Positions 16,317 to 24,286 of a stretch of 53,862 nucleotides of DNA are shown here, in pieces. The stretch is taken from the NCBI GenBank assembly GCA_035628995.1, contig DASPIR010000003.1, positions 1 to 53,862 of the forward strand, written 5' to 3'. The notes beneath the pieces were generated by a model. That model was not told where the DNA came from. It saw only the letters and a list, made by a program, of their open reading frames with translations, and made no database searches. The stretch is from Clostridia bacterium. Its GTDB lineage: Bacteria > Bacillota > Clostridia > Lutisporales > Lutisporaceae. Both the position numbers and the translations under genes were made by a program. Position 1 is the stretch's first letter. Each line of letters starts with the position of its first letter.

Positions 16317-16721
16317 ATGGAAAGAACGTTAGTAATCATAAAACCAGATGCTAAAGAGAGAAAGTTAATGGGTGAGATTATTTCTATATATGAGAAGAAA
16401 GGACTTCACATATCGTCTTCAAAAATTATAAAGCCAACTATAGAAATTGCAAAAAACCATTATATAGAGCATAAAGATAAACCATTCTTTAAAGAGCTTA
16501 TTAATTACATTACGAGGGGAGAGGTATGTGTTCTAATTATTGAAGGAGATAATGTTATAGCCATGGTAAGAAAGATAAACGGAGCAACTGACCCATTAGA
16601 AGCTGATATGGGTACGGTAAGAGGTCGATTTGCGATATCAAAGACTGAGAATACTGTTCATTCTTCGGACAGCGTAGAAAGCGCTGAACGTGAGATAAAA
16701 ATATGGTTTCCTGAGTTATAA
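16317..16721 (+). CDS. ndk: Nucleoside diphosphate kinase
   Basis: The 134-residue product spans the whole NDK domain. It has the RTLVIIKPDA start (Lys9 in the active site) and the catalytic-His motif NTVHSSDS with His115, which is phosphorylated during phosphate transfer from ATP to NDPs. MVRKINGATDP fits the nucleotide-binding part. The motif NGATDP is complete, so an active enzyme is expected. NDK is usually a core gene; its place in this run of accessory genes is unusual, so it could be an extra copy. Confidence 0.93.
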   Translation: MERTLVIIKPDAKERKLMGEIISIYEKKGLHISSSKIIKPTIEIAKNHYIEHKDKPFFKELINYITRGEVCVLIIEGDNVIAMVRKINGATDPLEADMGTVRGRFAISKTENTVHSSDSVESAEREIKIWFPEL

Positions 16722-16802
16722 TTGTGAAACCTATAAAGTGTTTGGAGTTGGCGCCACTAATGAAGTCTGGGAGCAGAAGATAATATGAGGGGGTAGGTAG
16801 AC

Positions 16803-17261
16803 GTGAGTGAGATCTTTGATATTTCATTTGATGAGATTGATTTAATCAAGAACCTATGGGAAAAGAACAGACAATATCATGAGAACAGTTCAGAATATTT
16901 TAAGGAGTCATATAGCTCGATTTGTTTTGAACAGAGAATTGGAGCTTTCAGCCTGTTCACATGCGATACTATGAAAATATCTGTTGCAAAAAGCAATGAT
17001 GAGTATATCGGGTATTGCATATCGACTATAACCGATGGCAGGGGGGAGCTTGAATCACTGCATGTTGATGAAGCTAATAGAGGGAATGGTATTGGGAAGA
17101 AGCTTGTAATGGAACATTTAGAATGGATGAATGAAAAGAATTGTAATGTGATTGGAGTAACAGTATCCCAGGAGAATGAATCTACTATATTGTTCTATAA
17201 AAAGCTTGGATTTTATCCAAATACCTTATATATGCAGCAGAAGCTCGAGAGCAAGGAGTAA
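16803..17261 (+). CDS. GNAT family N-acetyltransferase
   Basis: The 152-residue product has GELESLHVDEANRGNGIGKKL around residues 79-99 with the acetyl-CoA loop, and the C-terminal ILFYKKLGFYPN. The N-terminal NLWEKNRQYHE links it to the GNAT at 14831. The start is GTG at 16803 after GGGGGTAGG. The substrate is unknown. Confidence 0.86.
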   Translation: MSEIFDISFDEIDLIKNLWEKNRQYHENSSEYFKESYSSICFEQRIGAFSLFTCDTMKISVAKSNDEYIGYCISTITDGRGELESLHVDEANRGNGIGKKLVMEHLEWMNEKNCNVIGVTVSQENESTILFYKKLGFYPNTLYMQQKLESKE

Positions 17262-17267
17262 TCATAA

Positions 17268-17360
17268 ATGGATATAAAATCAGCGGGAAATAGAATTAGC
17301 CTCATTAGAGGTGATATAACAAAACTTGATATAGATAAAGTTATAGAGATGCTTGAGTGA
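17268..17360 (+). pseudogene. Internally deleted macro-domain gene remnant
   Basis: A 30-codon frame with a good ribosome binding site (AAGGAG) encodes an N-terminus reading RISLIRGDITKLDID, the opening strand of macro-domain ADP-ribose hydrolases, then runs straight into a stop. The Asn/Gly-rich ligand-binding loop and the rest of the roughly 170-residue domain are missing. It appears to be the ends of such a gene joined by deletion. The family call rests on one motif. Confidence 0.5.
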
Positions 17361-17384
17361 TAGAAAATGGAGTGATGATTCTAA

Positions 17385-17873
17385 ATGAAGATTAGAAGAA
17401 AGACCTTCGTAATTGCCGTAATCTGCTTAGTTGCATTGATTCTCTTAGGGTATGTATTTTCACCGTACATAGAGGTATACAGAATTAATCGGAATTTAGA
17501 CATATCCAGTGTTAAATTATTGATGACACCTGACCAGGTGGAGAAGATTTTGGGTGAGGGCAGCCCTATCGGCGGATTTGGAGCACAATTCTATGAATAT
17601 GACAATTCTGCTGTTACAATTGCTTACCCATGGGATGGATTGCTCAAAAGAAAAGCAGGGTGGATTCAAATATCAGATTCTAAATACAGCATCTATGGTG
17701 TCCGGCCAGGAGACCCCTTTGACAAGGCAAAGTCAATTTTAGAGAAATATGGTTTTGTTCAAGATCAATCAGATAAGAGTGCCTTTAAAAGAGGCAGTGC
17801 CAGGATTTATATTTTTTGGGAATCTGTTAGAGCTGATATAGAGGATTGGACTATAAAAGGACGTGTTTATTAG
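17385..17873 (+). CDS. Membrane-anchored protein of unknown function
   Basis: The 162-residue product has one N-terminal membrane helix (about residues 7-27) and an extracytoplasmic domain. That domain holds two similar segments, LLMTPDQVEKILGEG near residue 45 and VRPGDPFDKAKSILEKYGF near 106, which recall the two-helix BamE/SmpA-like fold in which such segments pack on a sheet. No enzymatic motif is visible. I am not sure of the family. Confidence 0.6.
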   Translation: MKIRRKTFVIAVICLVALILLGYVFSPYIEVYRINRNLDISSVKLLMTPDQVEKILGEGSPIGGFGAQFYEYDNSAVTIAYPWDGLLKRKAGWIQISDSKYSIYGVRPGDPFDKAKSILEKYGFVQDQSDKSAFKRGSARIYIFWESVRADIEDWTIKGRVY

Positions 17874-17899
17874 TAATTAATAAAAAGTGAGGGGTATTT

Positions 17900-18481
17900 A
17901 TGCGGATATGTATTTTATTTGGTAGTCTCAGAGAAAACAGCAATACGGGGTTACTATTACAGCCATTTATAGAGGAGCTAAAAAGACTGGGAGCAGAGAT
18001 TGACTTTATTTCACTCAAGGATAAGCACATAGAACCATGTACTGCTTGTTGGACGTGTCAGAATATTTTCGAAGAACCGGGTTGCCCGAAGAAGGATGAT
18101 ATGAATATATTATATGAAGCAGTCCTCAAATCTGATTGTATTATATTTGCAAGTCCTATATATTCATGGTACTGCACGCCTCCGATGAAGGCTGTTATGG
18201 ACAGGCTTGTTTATGGTATGAACAAGTATTATGGAGACACAGAAGGTCCATGCCTATGGGAAGGGAAAAAGTGTGCATTAGTTACAACTTGTGGCTACGA
18301 AATAGAGGATGGTGCAGGGGTATTTGAAGAAGGAATGAGGAGATACTCAAAACATTCTAATTTGCAATATTTAGGGAAATTAGCTGTCCAAGATATTGAT
18401 GGGAAATCATATTTCCAAAATGAATCAGCAGTTAATGCTGCAAAGGAATTTGCAGTAAAAGTATATGATTCACTTGTGTAA
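17900..18481 (+). CDS. NADPH-dependent FMN reductase / iron-sulfur flavoprotein-like
   Basis: The 193-residue product has the flavodoxin-like FMN phosphate loop GSLRENSNTG (residues 8-17), a second FMN motif SPIYSWYCTPPMKAVMDR, and the cysteine set Cys47, 50, 53 and 62 (CTACWTC then GC). That compact set is characteristic of the archaeal/clostridial iron-sulfur flavoproteins. It should carry FMN, probably with a [4Fe-4S] cluster, and reduce small acceptors. A flavin reductase-like gene follows at 18521. Confidence 0.85.
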   Translation: MRICILFGSLRENSNTGLLLQPFIEELKRLGAEIDFISLKDKHIEPCTACWTCQNIFEEPGCPKKDDMNILYEAVLKSDCIIFASPIYSWYCTPPMKAVMDRLVYGMNKYYGDTEGPCLWEGKKCALVTTCGYEIEDGAGVFEEGMRRYSKHSNLQYLGKLAVQDIDGKSYFQNESAVNAAKEFAVKVYDSLV

Positions 18482-18520
18482 AAGGGTAATTTATAGAAGA
18501 TTCAAGGGGGGGAAACTTCA

Positions 18521-19057
18521 ATGAAGAAAATTCATGAAAATTTACATGATGGAATAATTGCACTTCCTTCTTTTCCTGTTGTTCTTGTGACCGTGGACAG
18601 TAATATTATGGTGGCAGGAGCATTTCACTTCTATTCGTTCAAACCCCCTTCTGTAATGGTTGGGATTAAGCCTGAGAAGTACACCTATGAATTGATAACT
18701 AAAAAGAAAGAGTTTGGGATAAATATCCCCACTAAGGATCAGCTGGACAAGCTACATATCTGTGGTACAGTTTCCGGTAGAGATGAGGATAAGTATCTGA
18801 AAGCTGGTTTGACACCTCGGAAAGGAAATAAGATTGATACTTATATTATTGAGGAATGCCCTGTGAGCCTTGAATGTAAAGTTGTACATCAGATTGGTTA
18901 TGAGGGTAGTCACAGCTGGTTCATTGGAGAGATTAGGGAAGTACATATAGACGAGGATTATACTAGGGATGATGCATTGATGTTTTGGCTTGGTCAGTTT
19001 AGAACTGTAGGACAGCTCATTGAGGGAGCCAGAAATAAGGAACTTTTTAAGAAATAA
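18521..19057 (+). CDS. Flavin reductase-like FMN-binding protein
   Basis: The 178-residue product has the split-barrel pattern: PVVLVTV near residue 19, AGAFHFYSFKPPSVMVGI near 33-50, FGINIPT near 67, and the C-terminal FRTVGQLIEG. It probably binds FMN. It follows the iron-sulfur flavoprotein-like gene by 39 bases, so an electron-transfer pair is possible. A GGGGGGAAA site lies before the ATG. Confidence 0.8.
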   Translation: MKKIHENLHDGIIALPSFPVVLVTVDSNIMVAGAFHFYSFKPPSVMVGIKPEKYTYELITKKKEFGINIPTKDQLDKLHICGTVSGRDEDKYLKAGLTPRKGNKIDTYIIEECPVSLECKVVHQIGYEGSHSWFIGEIREVHIDEDYTRDDALMFWLGQFRTVGQLIEGARNKELFKK

Positions 19058-19132
19058 TTATTTAAGCTATTGTGGTCTTTAACCGGACGCAGAATGTATA
19101 AAAGGAATAATTATATCTGGAGGCGGTTTTAA

Positions 19133-19604
19133 TGGAAGTTCGAAAGGTCACTAAGGATGATATACATTTGGTTGTTTCTCTTAACGATACTGTTCAAAGG
19201 ATTCATGCAGAGGCACATCCACACATTTTTAAATATCCAACGGATTCTATGAGATGGGACTTTTCTTTTCTCAGCTTGTAGATAGAGAAAATGATATTCT
19301 TCTACTTGCAGTAACTGGGTCAGAAGATGCGGTTGGATATGTTTGGGCCGTAGTTAATTGCGCACCAGAGAATCCGTTTAAATTTGAGAGGCGCGTTATG
19401 TATATAAATCAAATTGCTGTAACTCCGACTCATAGGAGTTTGGGTGCAGGACGTATGTTGATAAAGCGAATTGAAGAATATGCAAGGGAATTAAAGTTGC
19501 ATAGAATAGAGTTGGACTCATGGATGTTCAATCAGGATGCACATGCTTTTTTTGAAAAGATGGGATTTGCTAAATATAGGGCAGATTTCTGGAAGGTTAT
19601 ATAA
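19133..19604 (+). pseudogene. GNAT acetyltransferase with a single-base frameshift
   Basis: An ATG at 19133 with GGAGGCGG upstream opens a GNAT-like frame (MEVRKVTKDDIHLVVSLND), which stops near 19280. The remainder continues in another frame from about 19246 to 19604 with FFSQLVDRENDILLLAV, the acetyl-CoA loop HRSLGAGRML and the ending FFEKMGFAKY. Restoring one base near 19246 would give a continuous protein of about 157 residues. It could be a true mutation or a sequencing error. Confidence 0.75.
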
Positions 19605-19659
19605 AGTAGAAGTTATTTATAAGCAATTGCTGGGTACAACTTGCTTTGGAGGATGAAAT

Positions 19660-20271
19660 ATGGAATTGTTGTATGGGACAAGCAACCCGGGGAAACTGCA
19701 ACATATGAGGGAAATGCTTGGTGGATTAGGTATTGAAATCGTTGGGTTAAATGATGTTGATCTGCATATTGGTTATATTGACGAGAGTGGTAATAATCCC
19801 TTAGATAATGCAAGGGTTAAAGCATTAGCATACTACAGAGCCGCAAAAATGCCGGTATTTTCCTGTGACTCCGGGCTCTTTGTTGAAGCATTGAGGGATG
19901 AAGAACAACCAGGTGTTCATGTCAGAAGAGTTAATGGTAAAGTATTAAACGATGAAGAGATGATAGAACACTATTCTAGCCTTGCCCTAAAGCTAGGAGG
20001 CGAGTTAAAAGCCAGATATAAAAATGCAATTTGTTTGGTGCTTAATGAAGAAAATGTATACGAGTATGATGGAGAAGATATATCATCTGAAAGTTTTCTC
20101 ATAGCATCAAAGGCTCATGTAAAGAGAATTGCGGGTTTTCCATTAGACTCTCTTTCATTACATAATGAATCTAGAAAATATTATATGGATATTGAAGATT
20201 ACTGTAATATTGAAAATGATAAATTGGCAATGGGCTTTAGAAACTTTTTTATTAAAACAATTTTAAAATAG
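19660..20271 (+). CDS. Non-canonical purine NTP pyrophosphatase-like protein (RdgB/HAM1 fold)
   Basis: The 203-residue product begins ELLYGTSNPGKLQHM, the substrate-binding TSNxxK motif of the ITPase/HAM1 family, and has FSCDSGLFVEAL with the catalytic Asp near residue 70. The C-terminal half is divergent from housekeeping RdgB: the usual GWDPxF motif is not seen. It may hydrolyse a different modified nucleotide. The start has TTGGAGGATG upstream. Confidence 0.72.
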   Translation: MELLYGTSNPGKLQHMREMLGGLGIEIVGLNDVDLHIGYIDESGNNPLDNARVKALAYYRAAKMPVFSCDSGLFVEALRDEEQPGVHVRRVNGKVLNDEEMIEHYSSLALKLGGELKARYKNAICLVLNEENVYEYDGEDISSESFLIASKAHVKRIAGFPLDSLSLHNESRKYYMDIEDYCNIENDKLAMGFRNFFIKTILK

Positions 20272-20342
20272 GATTATTTATGTAAAGTAGTCCAATCATG
20301 AATGATATGGCCTAGAGTATTTGAATATTATTGCTCCATACT

Positions 20343-20402
20343 TTTTTTATGATTGAAGATCCTGATGGTAACTTGATAGAGATAGCTGGAAGATACGAGT
20401 GA
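20343..20402 (+). pseudogene. C-terminal stub of a glyoxalase/VOC gene
   Basis: A short frame reads FFMIEDPDGNLIEIAGRYE and stops at 20400-20402. DPDGNLIEI is the hallmark last strand of VOC proteins with the metal-binding Glu. Nothing before it continues the domain, so only the 3' end of such a gene survives. Confidence 0.6.
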
Positions 20403-20433
20403 ATCGATAAAGTTTAATTTTTTTGGAGGGCAT

Positions 20434-21213
20434 ATGAAGAAAGTTTATTTAATAGTTGCGTTGGTTATCATCGCTTCAGTTTTTGTCTCATGTTCAAGTA
20501 AAGCGAATGTATCAATAAGCGATAGCATTGAAGAGCAGTTATTAAGAAGTGGTACAGAGGATTCTAACTATGTCGAATTGACTAAAGTGAAAAACAACAT
20601 TTGGGTGCATACCACTTATGCTGACTATAATGGGAATAGAACTTCATCAAATGGTCTAGTCATAGACACTTCAGGAGGTTTGGTTTTAATCGATACTCCT
20701 TGGAATAATGAGCAGACAAAAGAGCTTATCAAGCTTACGAAAAGTAAGTTTAATAAGGATATTTCTCTGGCACTTATTACTCATGCGCATGATGACAGGA
20801 TTGGTGGGATCAGTGCACTGCTTGAAAATAGGATTGATGTCAGAAGTACAAGTTTGACTGCACAGCTAGCTGAAAAGAATGGTTTCAAGAAGCCAGCGCC
20901 ATTGCTTGATTCAGATCCAAGTATCAAAGTCGGAGATGTTAGCTTTGAGGTGTTTTATCCTGGAGAAGGGCATTCTTCAGATAATATAGTTGTTTGGATT
21001 CCACAATACAAGGTGATTTTTGGTGGATGCTTAATAAAAGCTATGGATTCAAAAGGCTTAGGAAGCACAACAGATGTAAATATAGAACAATGGCCAATTT
21101 CAGTAAAGAAAATATTAGAAAAGTACCCAGATGCTGATGTTGTTATACCTGGACATGGGAAATGGGGTGGTATTGAATTGTTGAAACATACTTTAGAATT
21201 GTTGAATAGGTAG
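20434..21213 (+). CDS. Subclass B1-like metallo-beta-lactamase, predicted lipoprotein
   Basis: The 259-residue product has a signal peptide with lipobox FVSC (Cys20), then a complete B1-type zinc site: HAHDDRIGG gives His117, His119 and Asp121; GEGHSSDN gives His180; GGCLIK gives Cys199 and Lys202; and PGHGKW gives His241. The substrate-binding Lys after the Cys ligand is the B1 hallmark, and ITHAHDDRIGG with NGLVIDTSGGLVLIDTPW resembles Bacillus BcII. Hydrolysis of beta-lactams outside the membrane is therefore predicted. The spectrum cannot be told. The gene stands alone with GGAGGGC before the ATG. Confidence 0.85.
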   Translation: MKKVYLIVALVIIASVFVSCSSKANVSISDSIEEQLLRSGTEDSNYVELTKVKNNIWVHTTYADYNGNRTSSNGLVIDTSGGLVLIDTPWNNEQTKELIKLTKSKFNKDISLALITHAHDDRIGGISALLENRIDVRSTSLTAQLAEKNGFKKPAPLLDSDPSIKVGDVSFEVFYPGEGHSSDNIVVWIPQYKVIFGGCLIKAMDSKGLGSTTDVNIEQWPISVKKILEKYPDADVVIPGHGKWGGIELLKHTLELLNR

Positions 21214-21255
21214 ATGATAGGTAATTATATTATTTCAAAGAGGGGGTATTACAAA

Positions 21256-21711
21256 TTGTTGAAAATACTAGGAATTAGGGAAAACCCACACTTACTTGAG
21301 GTAGGAACGAAATACTTTCACAACGCTTTCGGGAATGAAAATAACTTCATGCTTTATTCTGATTGCATAAATCATAGCATTGCGACAGAGAGTCCATTAC
21401 CCAGATGGTTTCTTGCGATGAAAGATGAAGAAATTGTTGGATGCTGTGCGTTGATTACGAACGATTTTATCAGTCGAATGGATTTGTGGCCATGGCTTGC
21501 TGCATTATATGTAACTGAAAATGAGAGAGGTAATGAGTTGGGATCAAAACTTCTTTCGCATGCGGTTTCTGAAGCAGGTAGGCTGGGCTTTCCTAAGGTT
21601 TATTTAAGCACGGATCATGATGGATATTACGAGAAATACGGTTGGAAACGTATAGAAGATGGATACATGCTTTGGGGTGAAAAGTCGAGGATCTATGAGA
21701 TAGAAACATAG
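21256..21711 (+). CDS. GNAT family N-acetyltransferase
   Basis: The product (about 151 residues) shows LAALYVTENERGNELGSKLL with the acetyl-CoA loop, then VYLSTDHDGYYEKYGW at the C-terminus. The TTG at 21256 (or 21259) is preferred because GAGGGGG ends nine to twelve bases upstream; an in-frame ATG at 21214 touches the stop of the beta-lactamase gene and has no site of its own. The substrate is unknown. Translational coupling to the beta-lactamase is possible if the ATG is used. Confidence 0.82.
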   Translation: MLKILGIRENPHLLEVGTKYFHNAFGNENNFMLYSDCINHSIATESPLPRWFLAMKDEEIVGCCALITNDFISRMDLWPWLAALYVTENERGNELGSKLLSHAVSEAGRLGFPKVYLSTDHDGYYEKYGWKRIEDGYMLWGEKSRIYEIET

Positions 21712-21747
21712 TATATAGGAGTTTCAGCTAGAGTGGGAGAGTTAATG

Positions 21748-21852
21748 ATGAAGATATACTTAGTGAGGCATGGACAAACAGATTACACTAAGAGTTCTGT
21801 TAAGCAGCTTTGCGGGCCTCAAATTAGAAAACAGATTCTTGATAGATACTGA
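21748..21852 (+). pseudogene. Remnant of a histidine phosphatase (phosphoglycerate mutase-like)
   Basis: The first codons read MKIYLVRHGQTDYTKSS, the catalytic RHGQT motif of the histidine phosphatase family, but the frame stops after 34 codons. In the next frame, RFLIDTDNCGLSVVIHD could be the C-terminal strand of the same protein. The central part, including the second catalytic His, is missing. The HAD gene follows directly. Confidence 0.6.
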
Positions 21853-21928
21853 TAATTGCGGATTGAGTGTTGTCATTCATGACAGTGGCTTGAGGTATAG
21901 TAGTGGATTAGGGCACAGGGGGTACGAA

Positions 21929-22609
21929 ATGAAAAAAGTAGAATTGATTATTTTTGATATGGATGGGCTTATGTTTGATACAGAGAAAATATCTTTTATC
22001 TCATGGAAGAAAGCTGCACATAAATATGACTATGAGATTGATGAAGAGATATTTAAGAAGACAATTGGAGCAAACCTTAATCGTACAATAGAAATATATT
22101 TGGCACACTTTGGTGAAAGGTTTCCTATTGATGCTATTAGAGATGAACGGTTTAAAGTGGCAGAAAATCTTATAAATCTGAATGGAGTTCCGGTGAAAAA
22201 AGGTTTATATGAACTCCTGAACTATCTAAAAGAAACTGATATAAAAATAGCTGTAGCAACTTCGACAAGCAGACAGAGGGCAATGACACTATTGAAAATG
22301 GTCGGAATTGATATGCATTTTGATTATGTTTTATGTGGTGATGAAATCGAACATTCTAAACCACATCCAGAAATATTTTTGAAAGTATCCGAGAGATTAT
22401 GCTGCTTGCCAGAAAATTGTATTGTATTGGAAGATTCTGAGGTAGGGATAATAGCCGCAAATAGGGCAGGGATGATTCCTATAATGATACCCGATATGAA
22501 GGAACCAGAAGAGGAAATCAAAAAACTGATTTACAAACAATTAGATAGCTTGCATGATGTAAAGACAATCTTAGAAGACATATATAGACAATCTCAAAAA
22601 GAAGCATGA
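21929..22609 (+). CDS. HAD superfamily phosphatase, beta-phosphoglucomutase type
   Basis: The 226-residue product has motif I IFDMDGLMFDTE with both Asp residues, motif II VATSTSR, the motif III Lys in SKPHPEIF, and motif IV VLEDSEVGI. A helical cap lies between residues 20 and 85. It should hydrolyse or isomerise a sugar phosphate. The ATG at 21929 follows CAGGGGGTACGAA; the frame upstream of it belongs to the histidine-phosphatase remnant. Function is assigned at the family level only. Confidence 0.87.
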   Translation: MKKVELIIFDMDGLMFDTEKISFISWKKAAHKYDYEIDEEIFKKTIGANLNRTIEIYLAHFGERFPIDAIRDERFKVAENLINLNGVPVKKGLYELLNYLKETDIKIAVATSTSRQRAMTLLKMVGIDMHFDYVLCGDEIEHSKPHPEIFLKVSERLCCLPENCIVLEDSEVGIIAANRAGMIPIMIPDMKEPEEEIKKLIYKQLDSLHDVKTILEDIYRQSQKEA

Positions 22610-22754
22610 TCGTATTATTGAAGCTTATGATTTCAGTAAGCGCAAGCTAATTTGGGGTCGTCATCCGTGGCGAGATTCATTTAATAGTTGCAGCTAAATT
22701 TTTTCCTTGGAATATGGTAAAATATAAATAAATAACAATTGGTGGTGAAATTTT

Positions 22755-22967
22755 ATGAATACAGCCAAAGAGATTATCAAAAAATTAATTGACGAGATAC
22801 CAGAGACAAAAGCTGGAGAGGTTATTGATTTTTTATTATATTTAAGAGGTAAAAAAGAGCAAGAACTGCACTTAGAATGTGAAGAGGAAGAAGAAATATG
22901 GAATAAGATCAAAGACGACGAAAGGATATCTTCAAATAAAGTGAAAGAACTACTGCTGGGTGAATAG
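22755..22967 (+). CDS. DUF2281-like antitoxin of a RelE/ParE-type pair
   Basis: The 70-residue product begins NTAKEIIKKLIDEIPETKAGEVIDFLLYL, a pattern of DUF2281 and related antitoxins, and is very acidic in its second half (EEEEEIWNKIKDDE). The toxin-like gene starts two bases after its stop. Antitoxins of this kind bind their toxin and often the shared promoter. GGTGGTG lies before the ATG. Confidence 0.72.
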   Translation: MNTAKEIIKKLIDEIPETKAGEVIDFLLYLRGKKEQELHLECEEEEEIWNKIKDDERISSNKVKELLLGE

Positions 22968-22969
22968 TA

Positions 22970-23211
22970 ATGAGAAATATTGTTTATTTGAAGAGTGCAT
23001 ATAAGTCTTTGGCTGATTATGAAAAAGATACAAGAAAGAGAATAATTGAAGCAATTGAGAAAATAACTCAAGGGGATGTCAAAAAACTACAGGGAGAGAA
23101 GCACCCGCCATTATTCAGGCTAAGGGTGGGGAAATACAGGATAATATATCATATGAAAACGAGGATATTATAATAGCAAAGATTGATACAAGGGGATATA
23201 TTTATAAATGA
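22970..23211 (+). pseudogene. RelE/ParE-family toxin with a C-terminal frameshift
   Basis: The frame begins MRNIVYLKSAYKSL and contains KKLQGEKHPPLFRLRVGKYRIIYHM, the ribosome-interacting RelE core with the Arg-rich strand. After codon 62 the frame ends early (stop near 23173). Adding one G near 23156 restores IIIAKIDTRGYIYK to a stop at 23209-23211. The C-terminal strand, which carries catalytic residues in this family, is lost in the present frame, so the toxin may be inactive. Confidence 0.72.
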
Positions 23212-23220
23212 TATCAAAAA

Positions 23221-23246
23221 GGCCGCCATTAATGGCGACCTTTTTT
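23221..23246 (+). terminator. Rho-independent terminator after the toxin-antitoxin pair
   Basis: GGCCGCCAT and ATGGCGACC form a nearly perfect stem around a two-base TA centre, followed by six T. It lies just past the restored stop of the toxin gene. Confidence 0.85.
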
Positions 23247-23420
23247 ATTGGGAATAGCCAAGGGGATTCGTCTATACAATTAGAAAGGGTAATATGGTAT
23301 AATTAACCATAATATTGTGTTGGACGGGGTTGCAGCTAATAATGGTCTCGTACCAATGCAAGCCAGTGAATTTAATGGTAGATGGATAGGGTTTGGTATT
23401 AAAGCTTAAGGGGTGATCTG

Positions 23421-24248
23421 ATGGTTTCAATTGATAAAGCAAGGTACTTTGTTTATGACAAAGGCTTGCTATGGGAGAAAAGGTTATTTGACTTCTTATT
23501 TTGTGATGGGAGCTTGGAAAAGTTGCATCAGTCACTTCTTTGCTATAAAAACGATGACGGGGGATGGGGCAATGGGATTGAACATGATTTGAAATGCCCT
23601 GATTCAAATCCGATATCTTTGGAATTTCTTTTAACTATTAACAGGGATACCGGTATGCCATTAGGGAATCTATTGGATGGCACTACTGAGTGGCTTGAGA
23701 ATAATTTAAATAAAAATGGTTCGTTTAAAGCTCCGAAATCCCTTTATGATTATCCTCATGCTTGGTGGATGGCTAAAGATATTGATCCTACAATTCCAGA
23801 TTCAATAGTTGGTAATCTAAGCAGGTTAGGATATTTAACACCTTTGCTGAAGGAGAGTGCTAAAAAGTGGGCTTCAAAGAACTTAAATACGAATAAGATA
23901 CTTTCAAATAAGTGGCTTTTTATGGCGTATCATGCTTTCGACTATTATTCGAACATTGGAGAAAGCGAAGAAACAATTGGCGCAGAGAGTGCTATGGCAA
24001 CGAATATTATCGAATGTGTAGAAAACGCCAAAGAAAGTCAATATCATACATTGTTTCATTTTATAAAATCTCCTGATGACAAGCTCGCAAAGTTAATTCC
24101 TAACTCATATGTAGATAAGTTTTTAGATTACCTACAGGCAGCGCAAAGAGAAGATGGTGGCTGGAATGACGAGCACGGATTGGAATATTGGCAGCCTTAC
24201 ATAACTATTGAGATTCTTTGTACATTAAGAAACTTCGGCAGAATATAA
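23421..24248 (+). CDS. Alpha/alpha-toroid (prenyltransferase/squalene-cyclase-like) repeat protein
   Basis: The 275-residue product carries QW-like repeats, NDDGGWGNGIEHD near residue 44 and QREDGGWNDEHGLEYWQP near 240, typical of the alpha/alpha-barrel fold of terpene cyclases and protein prenyltransferases. The Asp-rich DxDD motif of squalene cyclases is not visible, so the role is unclear. The start has AAGGGGTGATC before the ATG. The upstream 23247-23420 holds no gene. Confidence 0.65.
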   Translation: MVSIDKARYFVYDKGLLWEKRLFDFLFCDGSLEKLHQSLLCYKNDDGGWGNGIEHDLKCPDSNPISLEFLLTINRDTGMPLGNLLDGTTEWLENNLNKNGSFKAPKSLYDYPHAWWMAKDIDPTIPDSIVGNLSRLGYLTPLLKESAKKWASKNLNTNKILSNKWLFMAYHAFDYYSNIGESEETIGAESAMATNIIECVENAKESQYHTLFHFIKSPDDKLAKLIPNSYVDKFLDYLQAAQREDGGWNDEHGLEYWQPYITIEILCTLRNFGRI

Positions 24249-24286
24249 TAATCTGCTAGTTCACTTTATTCTAGGAGGTTAAAGAT

